Positions 30,528-38,824 of a stretch of DNA of 64,000 nt are shown here, one piece after another (position 1 is the stretch's first letter; each line of letters opens with the position of its first letter). The notes under the pieces were generated by a model. It saw only the letters and a program-made list of their open reading frames with translations, was not told where the DNA came from and did not search any database. Source of the DNA: Planctomycetota bacterium (GTDB taxonomy: Bacteria > Planctomycetota > UBA1135 > GCA-002686595); assembly GCA_020638855.1 (NCBI GenBank), contig JACKHT010000009.1:61502-125501 (forward strand). Reading direction: 5' to 3'. Position numbers and translations under genes: made by a program.

Positions 30528-31376
30528 ATGAGCCCGATTCTTGTACCCCAAAGCCAATGGCTGCCCTCGAAAACCTTTGCCGGGCAGGTGGCCTTGGTGA
30601 CCGGCGGGGGCACGGGGCTGGGGTTGGAGATCAGCCGCGGGCTGGCGGCCCTCGGAGCCCACGTGGCGATCGCCTCGCGCAATCAGGCCCACCACCAGGC
30701 TTTCCTCGAGGAAGCCCAAGCGCAGGGTTGGTCGGTGGAAAGCTTGGCCCTCGACGTGCGCGAGGCCAGCGCCTGTCGCGATCTGATCGATGGCTTGGTG
30801 GAACGCCACGGCAAGCTCGACCACCTGGTGAACAACGCCGCGGGGAACTTCGTTTGCCCCTCGCACCGACTCTCCGCCAACGCCTGGAGGGCAGTCTTGT
30901 CGATCGTGCTCGATGGCACCTTCTACTGCTCCAAGCATGCGGGGATCCACATGCTGCGCCAGGGTTTCGGTACCCAATTGAACATCGTCGCAACCTATGC
31001 CTGGACCGGTATGCCGGGCGTGGTGCACTCGGCCAGTGCCAAAGCTGGCGTGTTGACCATGACCAAGACCCTAGCCGCCGAATGGGCGCCCTACGGCATC
31101 CGGGTCAACGCGGTGGCGCCCGGACCTTTTGCCTCGGAAGGCGCCAAGGGCAACCTGTGGCCCGATGACGAAACCGAGGAACGCATCCGGCGCAACGTGC
31201 CGATGGGACGCTTTGCCACCACGCAAGAGGTCGCCGCCCAGTGCTTGTGGTTGATGAGTCCCGCCTGTGCCTACGTGACCGGCGACTGCCTGACCATCGA
31301 TGGCGGACTTTCGCTCGGTGCGGGTCGCTTGTTTGCCGATGGGCAACGTCCCGGCAAGCGCGACGAACCGCGCTGA
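30528..31376 (+). CDS. SDR-family oxidoreductase, 2,4-dienoyl-CoA reductase-like
   Basis: A 282-aa short-chain dehydrogenase with Rossmann motif TGGGTGLG (TGxxxGxG), then NNAAGNF. At the usual YxxxK site it has S-A-S-A-K (HSASAKAGVL): the active-site Tyr is replaced by Ser, as in mitochondrial/peroxisomal 2,4-dienoyl-CoA reductases, where Ser and Lys act at this position. It would remove double bases of polyunsaturated fatty acyl-CoA with NADPH. The ATG at 30528 gives a normal start before the Rossmann fold. It is divergent from the PaaZ-type dehydrogenase and 22 bases ahead of murQ. Confidence 0.85.
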   Translation: MSPILVPQSQWLPSKTFAGQVALVTGGGTGLGLEISRGLAALGAHVAIASRNQAHHQAFLEEAQAQGWSVESLALDVREASACRDLIDGLVERHGKLDHLVNNAAGNFVCPSHRLSANAWRAVLSIVLDGTFYCSKHAGIHMLRQGFGTQLNIVATYAWTGMPGVVHSASAKAGVLTMTKTLAAEWAPYGIRVNAVAPGPFASEGAKGNLWPDDETEERIRRNVPMGRFATTQEVAAQCLWLMSPACAYVTGDCLTIDGGLSLGAGRLFADGQRPGKRDEPR

Positions 31377-31398
31377 TCGACTCTGTTGCTCCAACCCT

Positions 31399-32319
31399 AT
31401 GCATCCCCACCAGCGACCGAGTACCGAAGGAATGCACCCCTTGGGTCCGGTGTGGGCCGACGCCCCCACCAAGGAAGCCTTGGCGTGTTTTGCACAAGCC
31501 GATCGTGAAGCGGCGCAGGCGGTCGCAGCGGCACGCGAGTCGCTGGCCCGAGCGGTGGACTTGGTAGCGGGGTGCTTGGGTCGCGGGGGGCGGCTGATCT
31601 ATGTGGGAGCTGGCACTTCGGGTCGCTTGGGCGCGCTCGATGCGGCCGAGTGCCCGCCGACGTTCCAAAGCCAACCTGGCCAAATCCAAGCGATCCTCGC
31701 CGGCGGTCCGGGAGCGATGACGCAAGCGATCGAAGGCGCCGAGGACGATGCACAAGCCGGAGAAGAAGCGGTACGACTCCTTGGGCTTGGACCGGAGGAT
31801 TGCGTGCTGGGAATCAGCGCCAGCGGAGGGGCTCCCTTTGTGCATGGGGCCCTGGGCTGGGCGCGTCAAGCAGGGGCGCATACCCTGTTTCTAGCCTGCG
31901 TTTCCGAACAGGAGCGTCGGGATGATTATGAGGTTTCGATCCGCTTGGTGACCGGTCCGGAACTGCTCGCTGGTTCGACGCGCTTGAAGGCGGGAACGGC
32001 CACCAAGATGGCGCTCGGGGCGCTTTCCACCCTGGTCATGGCTCGCTTGGGCAAGGTGCTTGGCCATCGTATGGTCGATGTGAACACGGGCGGCAACGCC
32101 AAGTTGTGGCAGCGGGGGGTGGACCTTGTGCAGGAGATTGCGGGGCTCGAACGCGGACCAGCCGAGGCGCTTTTGCAAGCGGCCCATGGTTCGGTCAAGC
32201 GCGCCTGCGTGATGCATGCGTGCCAACTGGATCGAGAGGCCGCCGACCGCTGGCTGGAACGGTGCAATGGGCACTTGAGCCTTGCCCTCCGGCAAACCGG
32301 TGAGCCGCGCGACCGATGA
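31399..32319 (+). CDS. murQ: N-acetylmuramic acid 6-phosphate etherase
   Basis: A 306-aa SIS-domain enzyme that cleaves the lactyl ether of MurNAc-6-phosphate to give GlcNAc-6-phosphate, a peptidoglycan-recycling step. Family landmarks are YVGAGTSGRLGALDAAECPP, the EDD region, GISASGGAPFV, GSTRLKAGTATKM and MVDVNTGGNAKL. The ATG at 31399 is chosen, although the family typically starts shortly before a conserved TEG-like segment, here seen as RPSTEGMHPLG. Presence of murQ indicates a peptidoglycan-based wall. It is close to the SDR gene and comM on the same strand. Confidence 0.93.
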   Translation: MHPHQRPSTEGMHPLGPVWADAPTKEALACFAQADREAAQAVAAARESLARAVDLVAGCLGRGGRLIYVGAGTSGRLGALDAAECPPTFQSQPGQIQAILAGGPGAMTQAIEGAEDDAQAGEEAVRLLGLGPEDCVLGISASGGAPFVHGALGWARQAGAHTLFLACVSEQERRDDYEVSIRLVTGPELLAGSTRLKAGTATKMALGALSTLVMARLGKVLGHRMVDVNTGGNAKLWQRGVDLVQEIAGLERGPAEALLQAAHGSVKRACVMHACQLDREAADRWLERCNGHLSLALRQTGEPRDR

Positions 32320-32382
32320 GCTGGCGGGAGGTTTTCGGAAACGGCTCGCAACCAAATCGACCGAGCTCTGGTCTTAAGGGCG

Positions 32383-34005
32383 ATGGAAACCGCTCATGTG
32401 TTTGCCGCCTCGCTGATGGGATGCCACGCGAATCTGATCCGCGTGGAGGCGCGCTTTGAGGCCCACGACAAAGGGCGTACCGACATCCAATTGACGGGGC
32501 TGCCAGACTCGGTGCTGCGCGAGAGTCGAGGTCGCCTTTTGTGCGCCATGCGCGAAAACCGCTTGGGGTTGGGCTCGGGCCAGCTCAACATCAACTTGGT
32601 TCCCGCAGCCCAGCCCAAGGTCGGCGAAGGGCTCGACTTGCCCTTGATCCTGGCGGCCGCCGCCTGCCGGGGGCACCTGCCTGGCAAACGCTGGATGCGG
32701 ACGTTGTTCCTAGGCGAAGTGGGGATCGACGGTTCGCTGCATGCAGTCCGCGGCGGTTTGGCCGCGGGGTTGGCGGCCCGGGATGCGCACCTCACGGACC
32801 TGGTCGCTCCACCCGCCACCGCGCAAGAGGCTGCCTGCTTGCCCGAGCTCCGCGCGTTTGCTGCCAACGACCTGACCCAGGTCTTGGCGCACCTCAGCCG
32901 CGATCCATCGCCGCTGACGCCCCTGGCGCCCCCACCCGACCCGCCGCCTGGATTGGAATCCAAGAGCCTCGATGATGTCCGGGGCCAGGCGCTGGCCAAA
33001 TTCGCCCTGGCGGTGTGCGCCAGCGGCGGACATCGGTTGCTCATGATCGGCCCACCGGGATCGGGCAAGTCCATGCTCGCCGCCAGGCTCCCTGGGCTGT
33101 TGCCGCCCGCCAGCTTGATCGAACGTTTGGAAATGACGCGGGTGCTCGCCGCGTGCAACCGCTGGCCAGGACATGTGGCCAGGGAACGACCGTTTCGCGC
33201 GCCCCACCATACGGCGAGCTTCGCGGGCATGGTCGGCGGTGGTCCCAACCTGATGCCGGGAGAGCTGACGCTCGCCCACCGGGGAGTGCTGTTTCTCGAT
33301 GAGTTGCCCGAGTTTCGCCGCGAGGTTCTCGAGTGCCTTCGACAGCCCTTGGAAGATGGGTCGATCACGATCAGCCGGGCGGGGCGGCAAGCGACTCTTC
33401 CGGCCCGGGTGCACTTGGTGGCCGCCATGAACCCCTGCCCATGCGGGTACCTGGGACACCCCACCCAGCCCTGTCGCTGCGCGCCGTTCTCGATCCGCCG
33501 CTACCGCGAACGAATCTCGGGCCCCTTGCTCGACCGACTCGACCTTCGGGTAGAAGTGGGCACGCCCTCGCTACAAGAGTTGTTGCCCGCTTCCAGTTCC
33601 GAAGTCCGCGCGGAAGTATCTCCTTGCGCGGAAGAATGGAAACAGCGGATCCATCAGGCGGAAGGGGTGCGTGCTTCGCGCGGGCAAACGATCCGCAACG
33701 TGGAATTGGGCCCCAACGAACTCGAACAGGTGGCTCCCTTGCATCCGGATTGCTTGCGCCTCCTGCAGCGCGCCCATGCCCGGGACACCCTTTCCGGTCG
33801 TTCGGTTCAGTCGCTCCGCAGGGTGTCGCGGACCCTGGCCGATCTTGGGGGATCGGAGCAAGTGATGGTGGAGCATGTGGCGCAAGCGCTCAGCTTGCGC
33901 AAGGACCTCGCCGTGCGTGAAGAGGCACTCGGGAATTCCATGTCCGCACATCCAAAAGCCAGGCCACGGGCCCGTGCGGATCCGCCGGGTGGCCTAGGCG
34001 CTTAG
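32383..34005 (+). CDS. comM: ComM/YifB-family Mg-chelatase-like AAA+ ATPase
   Basis: A 540-aa hexameric helicase-type AAA+ protein that extends branch migration during natural transformation. The N-terminal ChlI-type domain (METAHVFAASLMGC) is followed by Walker A GPPGSGKS at about residue 222, FRAPHHTAS, Walker B LFLDELPEF and the Cys-rich MNPCPCGYLGHPTQPCRC signature. The C-terminal ARDTLSGRSVQSLRRVSRTL lid is typical. It lies 63 bases after murQ. With ComEC at 24783 it supports competence. Confidence 0.95.
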   Translation: METAHVFAASLMGCHANLIRVEARFEAHDKGRTDIQLTGLPDSVLRESRGRLLCAMRENRLGLGSGQLNINLVPAAQPKVGEGLDLPLILAAAACRGHLPGKRWMRTLFLGEVGIDGSLHAVRGGLAAGLAARDAHLTDLVAPPATAQEAACLPELRAFAANDLTQVLAHLSRDPSPLTPLAPPPDPPPGLESKSLDDVRGQALAKFALAVCASGGHRLLMIGPPGSGKSMLAARLPGLLPPASLIERLEMTRVLAACNRWPGHVARERPFRAPHHTASFAGMVGGGPNLMPGELTLAHRGVLFLDELPEFRREVLECLRQPLEDGSITISRAGRQATLPARVHLVAAMNPCPCGYLGHPTQPCRCAPFSIRRYRERISGPLLDRLDLRVEVGTPSLQELLPASSSEVRAEVSPCAEEWKQRIHQAEGVRASRGQTIRNVELGPNELEQVAPLHPDCLRLLQRAHARDTLSGRSVQSLRRVSRTLADLGGSEQVMVEHVAQALSLRKDLAVREEALGNSMSAHPKARPRARADPPGGLGA

Positions 34006-34051
34006 CCCAAATGGCCAATCGCGAATCTCGGCCACCTCCCCGGGGGGCGGG

Positions 34052-34909
34052 CTAGGGCTGCTGCAACCAGATCGGCTTCGTGTGTTCGCGCTTGTCCAGG
34101 AAGGGTGCGGCCGCCTCTAGGGCACGTGCGCGGGGGCGGGCAACCCGTGGGCGTGCCAGGGTCCGCCAAGCACTGGATTGCGCTTGCCAAGCGGCTTCGT
34201 CGATGGGTTGCGCCCAGGGGCCCCGGTGACGCCACCGGAAGCCTATGAGATGATCGCCCATGACTTGGTACTCGCGCAAGCTGCCCGATTGGGTAGAGCG
34301 CACTTGAATCCATTCGAGCGCGGGCAACCCCACCCAGCGTTCGCTCCAACCGCCTCCCAATGGGAGCGTCAGGCGCTTGACCGCATAGCCCTCGAGTTGG
34401 GCTGTTTCCGGAACCAGCCATGCTTCGGGCATGGGGCTTCCAGGTTGGCGCAGGGTTTCGAGCAACGCTAGCGGTCCGGCGCTCGAGCGCGGATGGTCGC
34501 TGGGCAACACCAGCGAGCGGTGGGTGGCGCTACGCAATCCGTGGCGCATGACGGTGATTGGACCGGGATCCCCGAGCCCATCGACCACCAAGGTGTGCGA
34601 AAACCCCTGGCCGTAGTCCAACTCACGCCAGACCAATCGGCCACCGTCGGGCCTGAGTTCCTCGTGCAGCGAGGTGATCAACGAAGCATCGCGGAACAGC
34701 GTGTCCTCTTCGAGCACGCAAGAACCCTCGCGCATGTAGCGGCGCATGGCCACCAGACACACCACTTCCCCATGGGGGCTGGATGGCATCGCGAAGTACT
34801 CGCTGCGCAGCATCGCCGGCGGAGGATCCGCCGCTTGCGGCGGGGCGCCTGCCTGCTGGGGCAGGGGTAGAACGGCCCATACAAAGCCCAGGGCCTGGGT
34901 CAAGAGCAT
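34052..34909 (-). CDS. Hypothetical exported protein
   Basis: A 285-aa protein with a hydrophobic N-terminus (MLLTQALGFVWAVLPLPQQA) consistent with a signal peptide, followed by Pro-rich sequence. The body is mixed alpha/beta without a motif I recognise. The start at ATG 34909 is preferred to the GTG five codons upstream because it begins the signal. It lies 45 bases downstream of cutA on the same strand and may be co-transcribed with it. Its C-terminus is Arg-rich. Confidence 0.6.
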   Translation of the reverse strand: MLLTQALGFVWAVLPLPQQAGAPPQAADPPPAMLRSEYFAMPSSPHGEVVCLVAMRRYMREGSCVLEEDTLFRDASLITSLHEELRPDGGRLVWRELDYGQGFSHTLVVDGLGDPGPITVMRHGLRSATHRSLVLPSDHPRSSAGPLALLETLRQPGSPMPEAWLVPETAQLEGYAVKRLTLPLGGGWSERWVGLPALEWIQVRSTQSGSLREYQVMGDHLIGFRWRHRGPWAQPIDEAAWQAQSSAWRTLARPRVARPRARALEAAAPFLDKREHTKPIWLQQP

Positions 34910-34954
34910 CCGAAGGACTTCCACCCCACGTGCATCGTCCCATTCCGGCGCAAA

Positions 34955-35335
34955 CTAAAGCGGCGGATTCTCCCCTGGGGCTGGGGTGCCGCTGGGACGG
35001 GAGGGATCCCCCATTTGGGAGGCTAGCCAAGCGGCGTAGGCAGCACTCCAAGCCACGCACGGCACGGCCAGGATCTCGGGCACGGCGTAGGGGTGCAGCT
35101 CCCGCAGGCGGGTCTCCAAGCCCGACCAGGCCCCTGGAAGGGTCTTGAGCAGGATCAGGCATTCGCGCTCAGCCCGCAATTCCCCCTCCCAAACGTAGTG
35201 GCTCTCTATCCCTGGAAGCACCTGGGCGCAGCCGGCCCAACCTTCTTGGACCAGGGTACGGGCCAATTCGCTGGCGACTTCCTCGCTGGGGGCCGTGGTC
35301 CATACCACCCATGGGTTCGGTTCGGTTTCTTGCAT
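34955..35335 (-). CDS. cutA: CutA1-family divalent cation tolerance protein
   Basis: A 126-aa small trimeric protein of the CutA1 family, linked to divalent metal (copper) tolerance, fold related to PII. Landmarks are VVWTTAPSEEVASELARTLV, AGCAQVLPGIESHYVWEGEL and LHPYAVPEILAVPC. The last 20 residues (SRPSGTPAPGENPPL) are an extra Pro-rich tail. It is divergent from the proline dehydrogenase gene. Confidence 0.92.
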   Translation of the reverse strand: MQETEPNPWVVWTTAPSEEVASELARTLVQEGWAGCAQVLPGIESHYVWEGELRAERECLILLKTLPGAWSGLETRLRELHPYAVPEILAVPCVAWSAAYAAWLASQMGDPSRPSGTPAPGENPPL

Positions 35336-35457
35336 GGTTGCTTCCGGGCCGGGGTCAAGCTTCCCGATGGCGCCGCAGGATTGGGAGCGGCGGATGCGGA
35401 CTAGGGGTAAAGGCTCCCCCCCATTACAATCCGCCGCCCCTTCCCCGCCAACCTCCT

Positions 35458-36366
35458 ATGGGAATCCTCCACAAGATCGTCGTTTCCACCCTCCCCCTGA
35501 TCCCGCGACCGATCATGCGCCAACTCTCCTCGCGCTACATCGCGGGTGAAACGCTGGAGGAAGCGCTTGGGCGCTTGCAAACCTTGCACGACCAAGGGTT
35601 TGGCGGGGTACTCGACATTTTGGGGGAGGATGTGGAGGACGAGCGCGAGGCACGTTCGGTGTTGGAGCAGTACAAACTGGGGGCCGTCGCGCTCAAGGAG
35701 CGCGGTTTCGACTGCTACGTGTCGGTGAAACCCACGCACTTTGGCCTGCGCCAATCGCCCGAGTTGGCCTTTTCGCTCTACGACGAGCTGCTCGGCCATT
35801 GCGCTTCCCTCGGGCAAACCGCGCGGGTGGAAATGGAAGACCACGGTACGACCGACGCGACCTTGAACTTGTTTGCGCGCCTGCGGGCCAAACATGACAA
35901 CGTGGGCATCGTGTTGCAGTCACGCCTCTTCCGCACCCCCCGTGACATCCAGCGCTTGCCCGAAGCCAAGATCAACGTGCGCATGGTCAAAGGAATCTAC
36001 CTGGAACCCGAATCCATCGCCCACACCGATGCGGGCCCCATTCGCCAGGCTTACATCGAACAGTGCAAGACACTTTGGGCCGGGGGCCACTACGTGGCGA
36101 TCGCGAGCCACGATGGCGGCATGGCGGAAGAACTCCTGAGCCACATCGCAGCACACGGCATCGGCACCGATCAGTATTGCTTCGAAGTCCTGCTCGGGGT
36201 TCAAGAACCCCTTTGGCAAAGCTGGCTTTCGGCGGGGCACCCGGTGCGCGTCTATGTGCCCTACGGCCCCGACTGGAGGGCCTACTCGCAGCGCCGGTTG
36301 CGCAAGAACCCGCAAATGCTTGGGCACGTCACCAAAGGAGTGCTGCGCTCCTTGGTCGGCAAGTAA
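35458..36366 (+). CDS. Proline dehydrogenase, monofunctional
   Basis: A 302-aa FAD-dependent enzyme oxidising proline to pyrroline-5-carboxylate and passing electrons to the respiratory chain. Family motifs are VSVKPTHFGL, VEMEDHGTTD, INVRMVKGIYLEP and the substrate-binding end VRVYVPYGPDWRAYSQRRLRK. The length matches PutB/PRODH of Gram-positive and deep-branching bacteria rather than bifunctional PutA. The P5C dehydrogenase partner is not next to it. The ATG at 35458 avoids a long upstream frame of about 49 residues with no conserved sequence. Confidence 0.92.
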   Translation: MGILHKIVVSTLPLIPRPIMRQLSSRYIAGETLEEALGRLQTLHDQGFGGVLDILGEDVEDEREARSVLEQYKLGAVALKERGFDCYVSVKPTHFGLRQSPELAFSLYDELLGHCASLGQTARVEMEDHGTTDATLNLFARLRAKHDNVGIVLQSRLFRTPRDIQRLPEAKINVRMVKGIYLEPESIAHTDAGPIRQAYIEQCKTLWAGGHYVAIASHDGGMAEELLSHIAAHGIGTDQYCFEVLLGVQEPLWQSWLSAGHPVRVYVPYGPDWRAYSQRRLRKNPQMLGHVTKGVLRSLVGK

Positions 36367-36835
36367 GGACCTCCCCCATCCCAACGCGGCCATCGAGCGT
36401 CCGTGGCTTGGGAGGTGCATCCAGAAAATGTTCCGGCCAGTCGGAGCCAGCCGACTCGCATGGCGATGGCGGCGGTCCGGCACGTGCCCTTGGATGGTCC
36501 TTGCAGAGCGCTCCGCTGGTTAGGCGCTAGCCACTTGGAGCCAACGCTTGTCCCAAAGCACTCTCTCACAACCAGACCGAGCGCTGGGTCCCCTATCTGG
36601 GGCGCACGATTTGATTCCAGCCGCAGTCCTCCCATCGCACAGCTACGGTGCTCCCGGGCTCGGCTGCGGTTCCCCTCTGGGTCCAGTCGCGCGCCGGCGC
36701 ATGGGTTGAGGCGCCGGTCAACACAGGCCTCCATGGACGTGCCAACAGACTCATGCACTCACCAACGGATTCACCAGCTAAGTCACCAGCTGATTCACCA
36801 AGCCATGCCGCCAACCAGAATGCCAGCCCGGTCGA
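36367..36835. other. 469-base convergent gap without a supported gene
   Basis: Lies between the stops of proline dehydrogenase (plus) and the phosphoesterase (minus). Open frames here are Ser/Arg/Pro-rich and run over into the phosphoesterase gene in antisense. The only structure seen is the 12-bp tandem repeat at 36759-36802. No clear hairpin terminator was found. Confidence 0.5.
36759..36802. repeat. 12-bp tandem repeat, about 3.7 copies
   Basis: Units TCACCAACGGAT, TCACCAGCTAAG, TCACCAGCTGAT and a partial TCACCAAG follow each other directly. The TCACCA core is invariant. The repeat is in the convergent intergenic region, just downstream of the phosphoesterase stop. Confidence 0.75.
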
Positions 36836-37597
36836 TCAGCGCCCCATCGACAGCCGGCTGGCCAGGATCTCGTGCAGATCGGTCTGTTGGCGGATTTTCA
36901 TCTGCGTTGTCGGGATGTCATAAGGCACCCGATGCCATGTGACGCCCTGCTCGTCGAGGATGGCGTAGCAAGCTCGCGAGTCTCCGTCACGGGGCTGCCC
37001 AACCGAACCTACGTTGACGAAGTATTGGCCTCCGGGCTGAAAATCGAAGCGAAAGGATTCGCTGCCATCCAACCCGTGGAACCGCAAATCGCCGTCGATA
37101 GTCCCGGGGTGATGGGTGTGCCCCGCGAAGGCGATGCCTTCGAACGCGTCGAAGATCGCGCGCAGCTTGGTGGGGTTGAGGAATCCGTCGGTCGACAGCA
37201 CGTATTCGCGCACCGGGTCGCGGGGTGAGCCGTGCACAAACAGGAAGCGTCCCTCCTGGTGGCGTTGGGGCAAGGTCCGCAACCATTCCCACCGTTGCTT
37301 GACGATTCGCGCGCTGAACCAGCGGGGGCGCATCCGCTTGCGGGTGAATTCTAGGGCAGCGCGCGCGTGGTCGTTGAAGCCTTTGGCTCCATGGAACAAC
37401 CCTTCATCGTGGTTGCCCATCAAGGTGATGGCGCACTGAGACCGGATCACGTCGACGCAGTACTCCGGATCGGGACCGTAGCCCACGACGTCCCCCAAGC
37501 AATACACGCGGTCGACGCCCTGGCCTCCCAGGTGCGCCAGCACGGCGTCGAGCGCCTCGCGGTTTGCGTGGATGTCGGAGATCAGCGCGATCTTCAC
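36836..37597 (-). CDS. Calcineurin-like metallophosphoesterase
   Basis: A 253-aa YfcE/MJ0936-type phosphodiesterase. Metal-site motifs are ISDIHANREAL, CLGDVVGYGPDP, MGNHDEG, FVHGSP and AGHTHHPG, so the two-metal centre looks complete. A GTG at 37597 is preferred over the ATG at 37615: it yields MKIALISDIHAN, and the GTG overlaps the nrnA stop as GTGA, which implies coupling. The physiological phosphodiester substrate is unknown. Confidence 0.9.
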   Translation of the reverse strand: MKIALISDIHANREALDAVLAHLGGQGVDRVYCLGDVVGYGPDPEYCVDVIRSQCAITLMGNHDEGLFHGAKGFNDHARAALEFTRKRMRPRWFSARIVKQRWEWLRTLPQRHQEGRFLFVHGSPRDPVREYVLSTDGFLNPTKLRAIFDAFEGIAFAGHTHHPGTIDGDLRFHGLDGSESFRFDFQPGGQYFVNVGSVGQPRDGDSRACYAILDEQGVTWHRVPYDIPTTQMKIRQQTDLHEILASRLSMGR

Positions 37598-38607
37598 TCC
37601 AACCACCCCAAACATGCGGTGGCTTTCGCCTGGGCCTGGGCTGCGGCCACGAGCTGCCGCTCGGCCTCGGCCAGGGGCATCGAAAGCGTCGCGCCTGAGG
37701 CTTTGGCATGGCCACCCCCTCCAAACTGGCGCGCCAATCGATTCACATCGAAGTCGGTCTTGCTACGGGCCGAGAGCTTGCAAACACCTGGCTGCATCTC
37801 GCGCACGAACAACACCACTTCGACCTGCCCCACGGAACGGACCATGTCCAACACATCGTCGCTATCGAGGTCGGGCGAGCTACCGTCCGGAGCGAGCGGC
37901 ACCGCAATCGTGGCCAGCCGCCCACGGGCATGGTAGCGCAGACCCTGCAGCGCGTTGGCCACGGCCATGGGATGGCTGGCGGGTTTGCGTTGGTAGATCG
38001 ATGCGTAGATGGCCTCGGGGTGAAGCCCTTGGGCTACCAACTCGGCCGCTATCGCGAGCGTCTCACCGTCGGTATTGGAATACTTGAACCAACCCGTATC
38101 GCTGACGATCGAAGTGAAGACGCCTTTGCGGGCGACCGGGCTCAGGGGAACCCCGAGCTCCTTGGCAATGCGGTACACCAACAGCCCCGTGGCAGAGGCA
38201 CTCGTATCGACGTAGGCCGCATCCCACCACGGATGCTCGGGCAGGATGTGGTGGTCGATGACCATCTTCTTGGAGTCGAAGGCCTCCAAGCGTGGTGCGA
38301 GATCCTGGGTCCGCGAAATCTCACTGCAATCCAGCAAGATCACCACGTCGTGCTCGGGGACCGCGCCCCCATCGTCCACATCGAACGGAATCTCCGTGGT
38401 GAGGTAGTCGAACTGAGCTTCGGGCAAGTGCGAATTCAGGATGCGCACCTGTTTGCCGAGAGCTTTCAAGACGGGGTACAGGGCAGCCTGGGCACCGATG
38501 CAATCCCCATCGGGTCGCACATGGCCCGTCAGCAGGATGCGTTCATGGTCCAACAGCATGCGCAAGGCTTGCTGATCGGCTTGGTGGGCGGATTCGGTAC
38601 GGGTCAT
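37594..38607 (-). CDS. nrnA: DHH/DHHA1 phosphoesterase, NrnA-like nanoRNase/pAp phosphatase
   Basis: A 337-aa DHH-superfamily enzyme expected to hydrolyse very short oligoribonucleotides and 3'-phosphoadenosine 5'-phosphate. Motifs are TGHVRPDGDCIGAQ, LLDCSEISR, VIDHHI, and FTSIVSDTGWFKYSN. The C-terminal DHHA1 domain ends GGGGHAKASGATL. The ATG at 38607 gives normal family length; an upstream frame to 38841 has no conserved sequence. It is coupled to the phosphoesterase by a GTGA overlap, which suggests a shared role in nucleotide turnover. Confidence 0.92.
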   Translation of the reverse strand: MTRTESAHQADQQALRMLLDHERILLTGHVRPDGDCIGAQAALYPVLKALGKQVRILNSHLPEAQFDYLTTEIPFDVDDGGAVPEHDVVILLDCSEISRTQDLAPRLEAFDSKKMVIDHHILPEHPWWDAAYVDTSASATGLLVYRIAKELGVPLSPVARKGVFTSIVSDTGWFKYSNTDGETLAIAAELVAQGLHPEAIYASIYQRKPASHPMAVANALQGLRYHARGRLATIAVPLAPDGSSPDLDSDDVLDMVRSVGQVEVVLFVREMQPGVCKLSARSKTDFDVNRLARQFGGGGHAKASGATLSMPLAEAERQLVAAAQAQAKATACLGWLE

Positions 38608-38824
38608 AGGCTTGGAACGTCGCCAGATTCTAAGGTGGAAGGGCCCTGGAGACAGCGAAGTTTGCGGGATAGGGCAGCGATCAGTGGCCAGGAGCGCTTG
38701 CGGAACCCAGCTGCGCGGCCCATCGGCAAGACCGATCCGAGCGAATCCCAGGGTGGAGTCCTCCCAGATGGGTGGCGCCGCAACAGGAGCCGTAAGACTT
38801 GGCTGGAGTCGTTTCCAGGCTTGC

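Noticed and set aside
36403..36942. 179-codon plus-strand frame in the convergent gap
   Set aside because: It is built partly of the 12-bp repeat, overlaps the phosphoesterase gene and has no recognisable feature.
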